Source: Nemertoderma westbladi (lineage: Eukaryota; Xenacoelomorpha; Nemertodermatida; Nemertodermatidae). Taken from it: 62,194 nt of DNA. Of the stretch, positions 1 to 8,229 are shown piece by piece. Within the stretch, counting starts at the first letter, position 1, and the number at the start of each line of letters is the position of its first letter. The position numbers were made by a program, and so were the translations under genes. Where the stretch lies: positions 1 to 62,194 of the forward strand of contig JAUCBJ010007262.1 of the NCBI GenBank assembly GCA_032718475.1, read 5' to 3'. The notes beneath the pieces were generated by a model that ran no database searches, had not been told where the DNA came from, and saw only the letters and a program-made list of their open reading frames with translations.

Positions 1-566
1 TGTGACGGGATCCGAGAGGATCCCGGTTTATCCGGTATTGGTTAAGTACGCGTCCCCACCGTGTGGATGAAAAGAGTTGTTGTTCTGACGTTGTTGTTAA
101 GGATATAAATTGAGATAACATATAGCGTATAGGTACAATAGCAGATAGCACTGAATACTGCTGCACTGGTACCGGTAATGTGATGACGGCGGTGACGGTC
201 CTAACTGTCACCGTACTACCTGACTGTACTGACCGACTGAGATAACTGACTGAATAGGGGAGCACCAACAGGTAATATACTGCACGGTTGGCCATATTGC
301 TACCTAATCGATGCCTTGCCCCCCCATTGGCTAATATCCCACTTCTCGCCCCTTCACCTTCCCTGGTGTGTTTCCTGTTCACCCCAGCTATTCTCTCTCT
401 TGTCAGGGGAGTAACCCCTGACCCTTATTGTGTGTGTCTCCTTTGGGGCCTATTGTCCCCGTTTACTGGGCTGACACGAGGTTGATTGGTAATCAACCTC
501 GTGCTCCCAATATTGCTTTATGGCTCACTCTATGGGTTTGTGTTAGCGGAATTGGATAAGCTAACA
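1..566 (-). repeat. 3' LTR of the gag-only element
   Basis: Starts tgtgacggga and ends gctaaca on the plus strand, so each strand begins TG and ends CA. It aligns without indels to 6307-6872 at an offset of 6306. The two differences seen are A/G near 55 and T/C near 382. It is the 3' LTR because the polypurine tract lies just inside it on the minus strand. Confidence 0.9.
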
Positions 567-575
567 CTCCCCCCC
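567..575 (-). other. Polypurine tract of the gag-only element
   Basis: On the minus strand this reads GGGGGGGAG and directly abuts the TGTTAG start of the 3' LTR. That is the usual position and composition of the plus-strand primer in LTR elements, and it fixes the element's orientation. Confidence 0.8.
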
Positions 576-604
576 ATGCTATCTTCCCGGTGAGAAGATA
601 GCAT
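576..604. other. Perfect 11-bp hairpin next to the polypurine tract
   Basis: ATGCTATCTTC at 576-586 and GAAGATAGCAT at 594-604 are perfect inverted arms around a 7-nt loop. The stem touches the polypurine tract. A role in RNA structure or plus-strand priming is inference only. Confidence 0.75.
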
Positions 605-1260
605 CCAACTCAAGTGCGCTACAATTCCGCTGGATCCCGATCTATTATCGGGTGTGGGGTGGGTCTATTTTTTCGGAGTCGGCTTTCCAGGCCGCTCCCT
701 ATGGGTATGATGTCACTACCCTCTGGCGTCTCGTGTCGGGCCGATCGTGCGCTTCTCTCACACAATTTTTGTTTCCCCAACACTCTCACCATTCTACTCC
801 AACTCTCGCATACCCCCGGACCTCCTCGTCCCACACTCTTCCTCTCACTTCTCCTCCCCCACACTTGAATTGCGCCCACGCTCTCTTCGCACTCCGCACT
901 ATTACTCCTACTCTCTGTCACTCCCTAAGGCTTTTAATCTCTAATGCTACCCCTGTGCTATCATACTATCTACCTACTGCTTACTAACTCTAACTATCTA
1001 ACTAACTCTGCTAACTACTAACTCTTACTACTTCTAGCTCTAACTGAGAGCCTCTAACTTTCTACTGACTCTAACTCTCTACTAAGTCTAACTAACTCCT
1101 ACTAACTTTCTACTTCTACTAACTCTACTTGACTCCTCTGAGTCTACCAACTCTGCTAACTAGCTCTACTAACTCTACTCCACTAGCTCTGCTAACTCTA
1201 CTCCACTAGCTCTGCTAACTCTACTAACTAGCTCTACTAACTCTACTCCACTCTTCTAAC
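605..1260. other. Pyrimidine-rich stretch without a gene
   Basis: No convincing ORF. From about 940 the sequence turns into degenerate CTAACT/CTACT simple repeats that continue to about 2470. On the minus (coding) strand of the element this is purine-rich 3' non-coding RNA. Confidence 0.6.
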
Positions 1261-1289
1261 TACGTGGCGCTTGCGGTGCCCACAACCAC

Positions 1290-1800
1290 TCTACTATATG
1301 GCACCCTATGTGCCCTCTCTGCTCTACTCTACTACCTGGCACCCTATGTGCCCTCTCTACTACACTACTACCTCTCTAACTCTACTACCTGGCACCCTAT
1401 GTGCCCCCTCTACTACACTACTCCCCCTTTACGTCTCATCGCCTACACGTGACGCTCTGAGTGCCGGCAGAGTGGGTACGTTAATTATGTGAACTACTAC
1501 TGACTCTACTAACTCTACTAACTCTCTTCTAACTCTACTAACTCTTTTTGTGCCCGGCACCTCTTGTGCCCGGCACCTTCTAACTCTACTAACTGGCACC
1601 CTATGTGCCCTCTCTACTACTCTACTCTACACTATCTCTAACTCTCTAACTCTACTACCTGGCACCCTATGTGCCTTCTCTACTACTCTACTCTATCTCT
1701 AACTCTCTAACTCTACTTCCTGGCACCCTATGTGCCCGTCTACTACTCTACTCTTTTTGTGCCCGGCACCTCTTGTGCCCGGCACCCACCCTAATTAACA
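1290..1800. repeat. Array of GGCAC/GTGCC mini-hairpins
   Basis: GGCACCCTATGTGCC recurs about six times (near 1300, 1339, 1391, 1592, 1662, 1722), each with 5-bp inverted arms GGCAC and GTGCC around five bases. The linkers are CTCTACTA-type pyrimidine repeats. Pairs of GTGCCCGGCAC, also self-complementary, occur near 1550 and 1760. Confidence 0.8.
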
Positions 1801-1929
1801 TACCTTGCTCTTACATCAAACACATCATCACGCCCGTGCCCCACTAAGTTCAGCGCATTCCCTACTAACTCTCTAACTATGTGGCGCTTACGGTGCCCAC
1901 AACCCTCTACTGCTACTACTGACACCCCT

Positions 1930-2440
1930 AACTAGCGGTACTTACGTACCCTCTAACTCTAACTACCTAGCGGTACTTACGTACCCTCTAACTCTACTAA
2001 CTAGCGGTACTTACGTACCCTCTAACTCTAACTACCTAGCGGTACTTACGTACCCTCTAACTCTAACTCTAACTAGCGGTACTACGTACCCTCTAGCTCT
2101 AACTCTAACTAGGTACCACGTACCTACTAACTCTAACTCTAACTAGGTACCACGTACCTACTGACTCTCTAACTAACTCTAGGTACTACGTACCTACTAA
2201 CTCTAACTCTAACTAGCGGTACTACGTACCCCCTAACTCTAACTCTAACTAGCGGTACTACGTACCCTCTAACTCTAACTAACTCTAGGTACTACGTACC
2301 TACTAACTCTCTAACTCTAGGTACTACGTACCTACTAACTCTAACTCTGATTAGGTACTACGTACCTACTAACTCTAACTCTGATTAGGTACTACGTACC
2401 TACTAACTCTCTAACTAACGGTACTACGTACCCTCTTTAA
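1930..2440. repeat. Array of GGTAC/GTACC mini-hairpins
   Basis: About fifteen units carry GGTACTTACGTACC, GGTACTACGTACC or GGTACCACGTACC, roughly every 30-38 bp, with CTAACTCTAACTCTAA linkers. The arms are the same as in the neighbouring array except for a paired C-to-T and G-to-A change, so base pairing is kept while sequence changes. Confidence 0.8.
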
Positions 2441-2522
2441 CTAACTAACTGACTAACTAACTAACTAACACTTACTACCTAACTTCTACCTACTCTATTA
2501 TTTAATTATTTTCTTATTTTAA

Positions 2523-4421
2523 TTAAATAATTATTTTATATTTTGTGCGTGGGAAGGGCGTCTCGCCCTCATTCCCACCCCCCTCAGTCCAAAACTTTGG
2601 ACGACTAAAAACTCTCAGGTGCCCCTTCTTCCAGTAGGCACTCTCCTGCTGCCCTCCTATACGTCCTCTAACTCTTCGCCACACTCTCTTCGGTGCCACC
2701 TTTGCTGGCCTCCCCCTTCGTATGTGCGCTGGCATTAGAGCCCTCGACGACCCCCGCTCGTCCCTCGGTATACGCGGTGTCTGCCCATGCAATGCCCCCT
2801 CGCACTGTGTCCGTCCTGCGTGTGTATGCAACACGCCTCCTTCTACTTTCCCGACTCCCTTATGTTTGCTAATGGGCTTCTCTGCCCCTGGTTTAGTCCT
2901 TTCATATCCTCTCCCTTTCCAACACTCTCCGGATCTGTGTCCTTTTACCACACATCGATGACATAGTCCGTTTGCGTCTGTGTAGGCTACACGATCTCGT
3001 TTGGGCAACGCTTGCCAGTACTTGCAACTCCTGGTCTTATGGGTTCCGTCCCGATGTAATTGACATTGGAATCCTGGATTATAGCGTTTCCTGTATAGTC
3101 CTTCACGTATCGCGCTTAGGTTTATATGTACCGATTTAATGTTTCGATTGTCTAGACTCGGCCTACTGGGTATATTGGGATTGTGTTTATTTTTGGTGTT
3201 ATTTTCTTTCTGTCCCTGCCACGGTGTGGCCCTGCTACCAGCTAACTGTGGACTGGTAGTCCCCTGTATGGCCGCGTGTGGTGGTGACTGTCCGCACGAC
3301 CTGCTCTCGTCCAGGGAGTTCGATGTTCTTGCTCCTATCGGGGTATATTGTCGATATTGTGATGGGGGAATGTCACCCTGTCCCCCCCCAGCCGGTATGT
3401 TTGGTACTGGGGTTGATGTTAATACATTGGGGCCCATACGTCTATCTCCAATAACTCCCCCCTCCCCTGGATATATGTTATGTCCCTGTGTATTATAGTC
3501 ATGCTGCTGTACCGATATAGGCCTACCTACCTCTCGCCTACCTACCGGTATGTACTCCGCGACTTCCGGGTTTAATCCCGTCGTTCGCGCTACCCCATCG
3601 CCTACTCTATCTCTCCCAGCATGGCCTATAATAGTATGTGCAGTAAGGCCTACAGTATGTCCTGCAGTCTGCATGTGCCCTTCCGAACCGAAGTTTATTC
3701 TTCGCGAATCTCGAATCTCCCCGCGACTACCGTACTCTCGATCGGCAGCTATATCCCGTCGGGAAGTTTCCCTTCGATCCCCTCTCCTGTTCTCGACTTT
3801 GTATTGGTACGTCCTGTACCCCTCTCTTGGCGTGCGGTGCGTTTCTCCGGGGCGACGGCAATCTCCCGAAGTTCGACCCCACTGGCTCCCTGACTCCATC
3901 TCTACTATCGACGGTCCGTTATCCGTCCTCGCACTCCTATCGTTCGTGGCGACACTTCTTCTACTATCTTCTCTTCTTCTCTTTTCTGTGTAGTATTCCG
4001 GCTCGTGAGGTCTCTCGTCGACCTCCCGGTTAAACTCCACTGTTCTTCTTCCTTCTTCTGGTCGGGCTCGACGCTTCGCCTGCCCTCTCGCGACGTCAAC
4101 CTGCCTCTCTCTGCTCGATCGCACGCCGCTGGGGATACTCGCAATCCCCCTATTACTCTCCGTCGCCGGGTGTTGCGGTTTACCTAGCTTCGGCCCGCGC
4201 ATTATCCGCTGACGGCTGTGGGACACTCTCTGCCCCCCCTCTCTCTCTACTAATCTCTCGCGGTGGGGTGCCCGTAGCCCCCCCCCCCACCCGCCACTTC
4301 TAACTTCACTATTTCTTACTACACTTCTATACCCCTCTTGTGGGGCATTCTCTGCCCCCCCTCTCTCGCCACTAATCTTATGTGGTGGGGCGCCGGCAGC
4401 CCCCCCCCCCACTCGCCACAT
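2523..4421 (-). CDS. Gag-like protein with BEL/Pao-type zinc knuckles
   Basis: A 632-residue, strongly Arg/Gly/Glu-rich ORF. Near residue 470 it has C-x2-H-x4-H-x4-C (CQLHRDGTHKTRSC), then a short Lys/Arg/Asp helix, then a canonical CCHC knuckle CHRCVVKGHRSGEC. The spacing 'knuckle, about 20 residues, LCxxC knuckle' is the arrangement of BEL/Pao Gag nucleocapsids (family knowledge). The first knuckle has His in place of the second Cys. It would bind the element's RNA during packaging. No protease follows; the ORF ends at the hairpin array. The N-terminus repeats a GGG...APH...EGGQR block also found in the overlapping upstream ORF, which reflects a DNA tandem duplication. Confidence 0.6.
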   Translation of the reverse strand: MWRVGGGAAGAPPHKISGERGGAENAPQEGYRSVVRNSEVRSGGWGGGLRAPHRERLVEREGGQRVSHSRQRIMRGPKLGKPQHPATESNRGIASIPSGVRSSRERQVDVARGQAKRRARPEEGRRTVEFNREVDERPHEPEYYTEKRRREDSRRSVATNDRSARTDNGPSIVEMESGSQWGRTSGDCRRPGETHRTPREGYRTYQYKVENRRGDRRETSRRDIAADREYGSRGEIRDSRRINFGSEGHMQTAGHTVGLTAHTIIGHAGRDRVGDGVARTTGLNPEVAEYIPVGRREVGRPISVQQHDYNTQGHNIYPGEGGVIGDRRMGPNVLTSTPVPNIPAGGGQGDIPPSQYRQYTPIGARTSNSLDESRSCGQSPPHAAIQGTTSPQLAGSRATPWQGQKENNTKNKHNPNIPSRPSLDNRNIKSVHINLSAIREGLYRKRYNPGFQCQLHRDGTHKTRSCKYWQALPKRDRVAYTDANGLCHRCVVKGHRSGECWKGRGYERTKPGAEKPISKHKGVGKVEGGVLHTHAGRTQCEGALHGQTPRIPRDERGSSRALMPAHIRRGRPAKVAPKRVWRRVRGRIGGQQESAYWKKGHLRVFSRPKFWTEGGGNEGETPFPRTKYKIII

Positions 4422-4450
4422 CTAACTTCACTATCTCTCACTTCGTCTCT
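4225..4450. repeat. Tandem duplication of about 115 bp in gag
   Basis: Two adjacent copies share the motifs TCTGCCCCCCCTCTCTC, GGTGGGGYGCC, a poly-C run and CTAACTTCACTAT, near 4227-4310 and 4345-4440. The duplication spans the overlap of two gag frames and may explain why both frames are open there. Confidence 0.65.
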
Positions 4451-4918
4451 ACACCCCTCTCTAGTCGACGCACTGTCTCTACTACGGCTGGGTCTATTCA
4501 CCCCCGCCTCTCTCTCTACTACTGCGTGGCCCATCAGGCCTACTTCGGGTTGGCTCAACCCCGCTTCCTCCTGCCTACCAACTACGTGGCCTACCAGGCC
4601 GCCGTCGGGTTGGCTCAACCCTGCCACCTCCTGCCTACTAACTACGTGGCCTACCAGGCCACCGTCTGCCGGGTTATGTACGTCCGACACGCTCATATTA
4701 ATAGCACCATTCCCAATATTATTTGTTAAATCAATTAAATTATTAGAATTTGAAACGGGATTATTATTTAAATTATTTAAATTACTTAGATCACTACTAT
4801 TCTCTAAACTTAAATTATTATTCGAATTATTTTGCGGGTTTGAATTGAAATTATTATTTAGAGTATTTGTATTTAAATTTAAATTACTACTACCCGGTAA
4901 AATATTATTTCGCTGCAA
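4319..4918 (-). CDS. Asn-rich low-complexity Gag segment with tandem peptide
   Basis: The first 80 of 199 residues are dominated by Asn, Leu and Ser (runs such as NNNFNSNPQNNSNNN). A 20-residue peptide then repeats (GGLVGHVV.RQE.AGLSQP), matching the 60-bp DNA repeat beneath it. No domain is recognisable. It overlaps the upstream ORF by 14 nt and the downstream ORF by 103 nt, each in a different frame, so it is probably a spacer part of one long broken or frameshifted Gag. Independent translation is doubtful. Confidence 0.4.
   Translation of the reverse strand: MQRNNILPGSSNLNLNTNTLNNNFNSNPQNNSNNNLSLENSSDLSNLNNLNNNPVSNSNNLIDLTNNIGNGAINMSVSDVHNPADGGLVGHVVSRQEVAGLSQPDGGLVGHVVGRQEEAGLSQPEVGLMGHAVVEREAGVNRPSRSRDSASTREGCRDEVRDSEVRCGEWGGGLPAPHHIRLVAREGGQRMPHKRGIEV
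4525..4667. repeat. 60-bp tandem repeat in gag
   Basis: Units starting CGTGGCC at 4525, 4585 and 4645 repeat with a 60-bp period (2.4 copies). The period is a multiple of three, so it expands the protein by a 20-residue peptide without changing frame. Confidence 0.8.
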
Positions 4919-5222
4919 TAAAGGGATTAGGGTTATTTACTACGGCACTATTAATATTAACTGCTTCTAACGTACTACTACTACACCCCCCGCCCGTACG
5001 GCTACACCAGTTCTGGCTCTCTCGCCCGGTGCCTGTAAGTGGGGGCTCACTCTCTGATATCTCCAACCGCGCCAGTTCTAGTCGGCGCTGGTCTAATTTG
5101 GCTTGATATTGCGCAAGCCTCCCTAGCTGAGCACGCAAATCATCCCGCCTGCGCTCACCCTCTATCCCCATCTCTCGCATATTCTGCTCGGCCAACTCTG
5201 CCTCTTCTCGCAAGCATCTCAA
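4905..5222 (-). CDS. Gag-like coiled-coil continuation, shifted frame
   Basis: A 105-residue ORF overlaps the previous ORF and continues its Glu/Leu/Arg-rich coiled coil (for example AELAEQNMREMGIEGE). It sits +1 relative to the upstream frame. It is either the result of an indel or the downstream half of a frameshifted Gag. The LTRs are almost identical, so random decay of a young copy is not the only explanation. The C-terminus is Ser/Asn-rich. Confidence 0.45.
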   Translation of the reverse strand: MRCLREEAELAEQNMREMGIEGERRRDDLRAQLGRLAQYQAKLDQRRLELARLEISESEPPLTGTGRESQNWCSRTGGGCSSSTLEAVNINSAVVNNPNPFIAAK

Positions 5223-6261
5223 GCCGCCTCGCCGGCTCGTTCTCTACTCCCATCTCTCTACACTCCTTGGCTCCCTCTCTACACTTCTCGGCCCTCTCTC
5301 TACACTCCCTCTCCAACTCTCCTACCTTCTCTGAGAATGCGGTTCCCTCTCTCAATCGTCTCTCTAACTCATTCTGCTCTGTCGCAACCATTTCTAATTT
5401 ATACGCCATGCGTTCACTCTCTCGCACCCGTCTTTCTTTTACGGAGGATGTAGCAGACTTATCGGTTGCGACGGACTCCCGTCGCCCCTCCGTCCCACTA
5501 ACTTTCCCCCGCCTCCCGGAACTTCCTCCGACCGACGAGACCGAATCCTCGGAGTTAACCTCGGATTCGCCCTCCTCAGGTCTCTTCCAACCCACTAATT
5601 TTACTCCCCGGGCATCGACTAAGTATGGCCCTACGTACACTACGCTAGGTTCCATACCCCCACATTCCCACAGTTTAAACAGTTCGAAGGCAACTCCCCA
5701 CGCCCTCAACTCTGCTAGTTCTCTCTGTCCAGAACACACTAGGTGATCAAAGTATCTGTTCGACTCACCTAGTCGCTTTCTCAGTCTCACCTCGTCTATC
5801 TTCGCCCCCTCCTTGGCCTCCTTTAGTAGTTCCCGGGTCGCGTTGTAGGCCCGTCGAAGTCGATCAGAAACCCCGACGTCCTCGTCGCCGACCTCTCCTC
5901 TGTCTCTCCGGGTCCGACGTCGTACCGACGGCCCCACCGTTGCCGTTCCGGTGGACCGTTCGTCGTCCTCGGCCTGTGGCTGGCCGGTGACATCGGTATG
6001 TCGACCCTCGCTCCGCGTCGACTCGTCTTTCTCTTCTCCTCCCGACTCGTCTCCTCTACTCGACTCGCTCTCTCCTGGTAGACGACCCCCCACATCTTGG
6101 TTCGCCGTGTTGCTCGTTATCGACGTAGCGTCAACCTGCGTCGACGTGGTCGGCGTAGCATCGACCGGCGTCGTGGGTTCGTATCGTCTCGCCGTGGCCT
6201 CGCGGATCGTTAGATCGTCGTCCGGGGTCCGCGGCGGTGTCGTTCCTTTCTCTCGACTCAT
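5155..6261 (-). CDS. Gag-like protein, N-terminal ORF (coiled coil)
   Basis: This 368-residue ORF opens 45 bp after the 5' LTR, so the start is well placed. The first 150 residues are Ser/Thr/Asp/Arg-rich and look disordered. Residues from about 145 to 230 (around GESNRYFDHLVCSGQRELAE and FELFKLWECGGMEPSVVYVG) look folded. The last 110 residues are Glu/Arg-rich and heptad-like, consistent with a coiled coil. No catalytic motif is visible. A structural Gag role comes from position and coiled-coil content; I do not recognise the family by sequence. The ORF overlaps the next one by 68 nt in another frame, and the coiled coil carries on there. Confidence 0.6.
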   Translation of the reverse strand: MSREKGTTPPRTPDDDLTIREATARRYEPTTPVDATPTTSTQVDATSITSNTANQDVGGRLPGESESSRGDESGGEEKDESTRSEGRHTDVTGQPQAEDDERSTGTATVGPSVRRRTRRDRGEVGDEDVGVSDRLRRAYNATRELLKEAKEGAKIDEVRLRKRLGESNRYFDHLVCSGQRELAELRAWGVAFELFKLWECGGMEPSVVYVGPYLVDARGVKLVGWKRPEEGESEVNSEDSVSSVGGSSGRRGKVSGTEGRRESVATDKSATSSVKERRVRESERMAYKLEMVATEQNELERRLREGTAFSEKVGELERECRERAEKCREGAKECREMGVENEPARRLEMLARRGRVGRAEYARDGDRG

Positions 6262-6306
6262 CTTTATCTTTGGTCTGTTACAGTTCGGCAGGCCTAGAGT
6301 TAGGAC

Positions 6307-6872
6307 TGTGACGGGATCCGAGAGGATCCCGGTTTATCCGGTATTGGTTAAGTACGCGTCCCCGCCGTGTGGATGAAAAGAGTTGTTGTTCTGACGTTGT
6401 TGTTAAGGATATAAATTGAGATAACATATAGCGTATAGGTACAATAGCAGATAGCACTGAATACTGCTGCACTGGTACCGGTAATGTGATGACGGCGGTG
6501 ACGGTCCTAACTGTCACCGTACTACCTGACTGTACTGACCGACTGAGATAACTGACTGAATAGGGGAGCACCAACAGGTAATATACTGCACGGTTGGCCA
6601 TATTGCTACCTAATCGATGCCTTGCCCCCCCATTGGCTAATATCCCACTTCTCGCCCCTTCACCTTCCCTGGTGTGTTTCCCGTTCACCCCAGCTATTCT
6701 CTCTCTTGTCAGGGGAGTAACCCCTGACCCTTATTGTGTGTGTCTCCTTTGGGGCCTATTGTCCCCGTTTACTGGGCTGACACGAGGTTGATTGGTAATC
6801 AACCTCGTGCTCCCAATATTGCTTTATGGCTCACTCTATGGGTTTGTGTTAGCGGAATTGGATAAGCTAACA
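6307..6872 (-). repeat. 5' LTR of the gag-only element
   Basis: Direct copy of 1-566. Transcription of the element would start here on the minus strand. The first Gag-like ORF opens 45 bp downstream at 6261. I could not recognise a canonical tRNA primer-binding site in the short leader at 6306-6262. Confidence 0.9.
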
Positions 6873-6961
6873 GCATGTTTATTTTCACACTTATAATAAT
6901 CTCGATGTTTTTGCAATAACTTAGAATAGCAAACTGGACATTTTTCATTTAAAATATCCAT
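6873..6961 (-). pseudogene. 5' part of a small zinc-ribbon gene cut by the LTR element
   Basis: An ATG at 6961 opens a frame of 29 codons with CPVC and, 13 residues later, CENKH, a likely Zn-binding C-x2-C...C-x3-H unit. The frame runs straight into the LTR boundary at 6872, so the rest lies left of the window. It follows the 7130-7576 gene on the same strand and shares its AT-rich composition, so both probably belong to one virus-like element. Confidence 0.45.
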
Positions 6962-7129
6962 TTTCCAAATTTTAAAGTAAATTGAAAATAATTACCACAA
7001 TACACAACAACAACAACAACAAACAAAACTGTTATACTGTATATACAAATACTACTACAATTTTCGATTATTTAAAAACAACAAAATTTTATATATAATC
7101 ATAAAATATTTATAATATAGGGGGAAAAG

Positions 7130-7576
7130 TCAAGAATCAATGATATTATCAACATATTCAACATTATCCGTTGATTCTTCAGGTTCGACAAAGGATTCTT
7201 TTGAAATCATTACAATAAAGAAAGACATAATTTCGTAGGGGCTATGCCGATTTAGCCGTATTTCAAACTTTTCACCAGCTTCGTTGTATTGTGTAATAAC
7301 AATAAACCCCTCTATCATGGATAATAGTAAAATGTTGCTTAATTTTCCTCCCCCATGCTCAGCTTTCAGGTTGTAATCTAAAAGATGAACACTATTATCA
7401 GAAGCATCAATATCAATTGAGCTTAAAACTTTCCTGGCTTTTTCAGAAAACTCAATTTTATATTTATCATCTCCCTGACGGTAAATTGTATAATCAATAA
7501 CAATATAGGCTTGACCATCTTCTGCAAAAAATGAATGCCTTACCATTGGCATAACCATATCGGAATCAGAAGACAT
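7130..7576 (-). CDS. Small virus-like protein, paralogue of the gene at 32864
   Basis: A 148-residue ORF with an ATG start in AT-rich DNA. I do not recognise the family. It shares an ordered set of short blocks with the protein at 32864-33304: MSSD at the start, VRH/IRH.F, YKIEFSEKARK versus FKIYISEQARK, SSIDI versus RSIDI, and LLDY. The second copy lies at the head of a Polinton-type gene cluster, so this one is probably from a second Polinton-like element running leftward. No signal peptide or membrane segment is obvious. Function is unknown. Confidence 0.6.
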   Translation of the reverse strand: MSSDSDMVMPMVRHSFFAEDGQAYIVIDYTIYRQGDDKYKIEFSEKARKVLSSIDIDASDNSVHLLDYNLKAEHGGGKLSNILLLSMIEGFIVITQYNEAGEKFEIRLNRHSPYEIMSFFIVMISKESFVEPEESTDNVEYVDNIIDS

Positions 7577-8229
7577 TATTTAATTTATTTTATTGTAAAT
7601 CAAACAAACAAAGTAAAAACTTTTAAACTAAAACCATTACAAATGATTAATTGCGATTAAAGCAAGAGATTATATATATAAGATATTTTCAAAAATAATA
7701 CAGGTCTTAAACTGAGAAATAGCCTAAATTCGGTTTATTGATTGGTTGATTAGCTGGTAGGGAACTACTGTATAAACAAAAAAAATTATTGCGTAATAAT
7801 GATCACTAATACTCGTATACGCGTAGCTAGAACGTGACGGAATCTCATGTATCATACTAGTTGGTTTGTTGATTTGGCGACAGCAGTCGTGGAGTTGGCA
7901 ATCAATATAATATAATTATGCATGATGCGTGTAGTTGGTGGCCACGTTGTCAGCATATACAGTATACAGTGGTTGGTTGCGTGGATAGGAGATAACTATG
8001 GAAATATTCGTATACGTGTAGCTGGAACGTGGCGGAATTTCAACACGTATCATAATAGCGTTGGATTGGACTGGTAGGCAGGCTGCTTGGTTGGTTGGAT
8101 TGATTGGTTTGGTGACAGATGTGGCCCGCGTCGCAATTTAGCACCAGAATTTGGCATTTTTTAATTGCCTCCGAACGAAATGTGCATAGCCCAGGCTTAG
8201 GGAGGACTTCTGCGAGGGCCATGCTTTAT
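7577..8229. repeat. Gene-free AT-rich stretch with a diverged direct duplication
   Basis: Blocks at 7811-7883 and 8005-8117 share TCGTATACGYGTAGCT, AACGTGRCGGAAT, ATCATA and a TTGGTTTGGYGACAG-like end, about 195 bp apart. No ORF of note. It could be the terminal region of the left virus-like element, but no inverted partner is visible. Confidence 0.5.

Larger units (their letters stand above)
1..6872 (-). mobile_element. Gag-only LTR retrotransposon, non-autonomous (LARD-like)
   Basis: Two direct repeats of 566 bp (1-566 and 6307-6872) begin TG and end CA and differ at only two positions that I can see. On the minus strand the element reads 5' LTR (6872-6307), Gag-like ORFs (6261-2523), a hairpin-rich non-coding block, a polypurine tract (575-567) and the 3' LTR. 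No protease, reverse transcriptase, RNase H or integrase motif is visible in any frame of the interior. It would therefore need another element's enzymes to move. The near-identical LTRs mean it inserted recently. The left target-site flank lies outside the window, so the duplication cannot be checked; the right flank starts gcatg. Confidence 0.88.

Noticed and set aside
288-485. 65-residue ORF in the LTR (also at 6594-6791)
   Set aside because: Present in both LTR copies only because they are identical; no domain, and on the strand opposite to the element's coding direction.
3139-3993. Plus-strand ORFs inside the gag-only element
   Set aside because: Shadows of the minus-strand Arg/Gly-rich Gag ORF; no motif on the plus strand.
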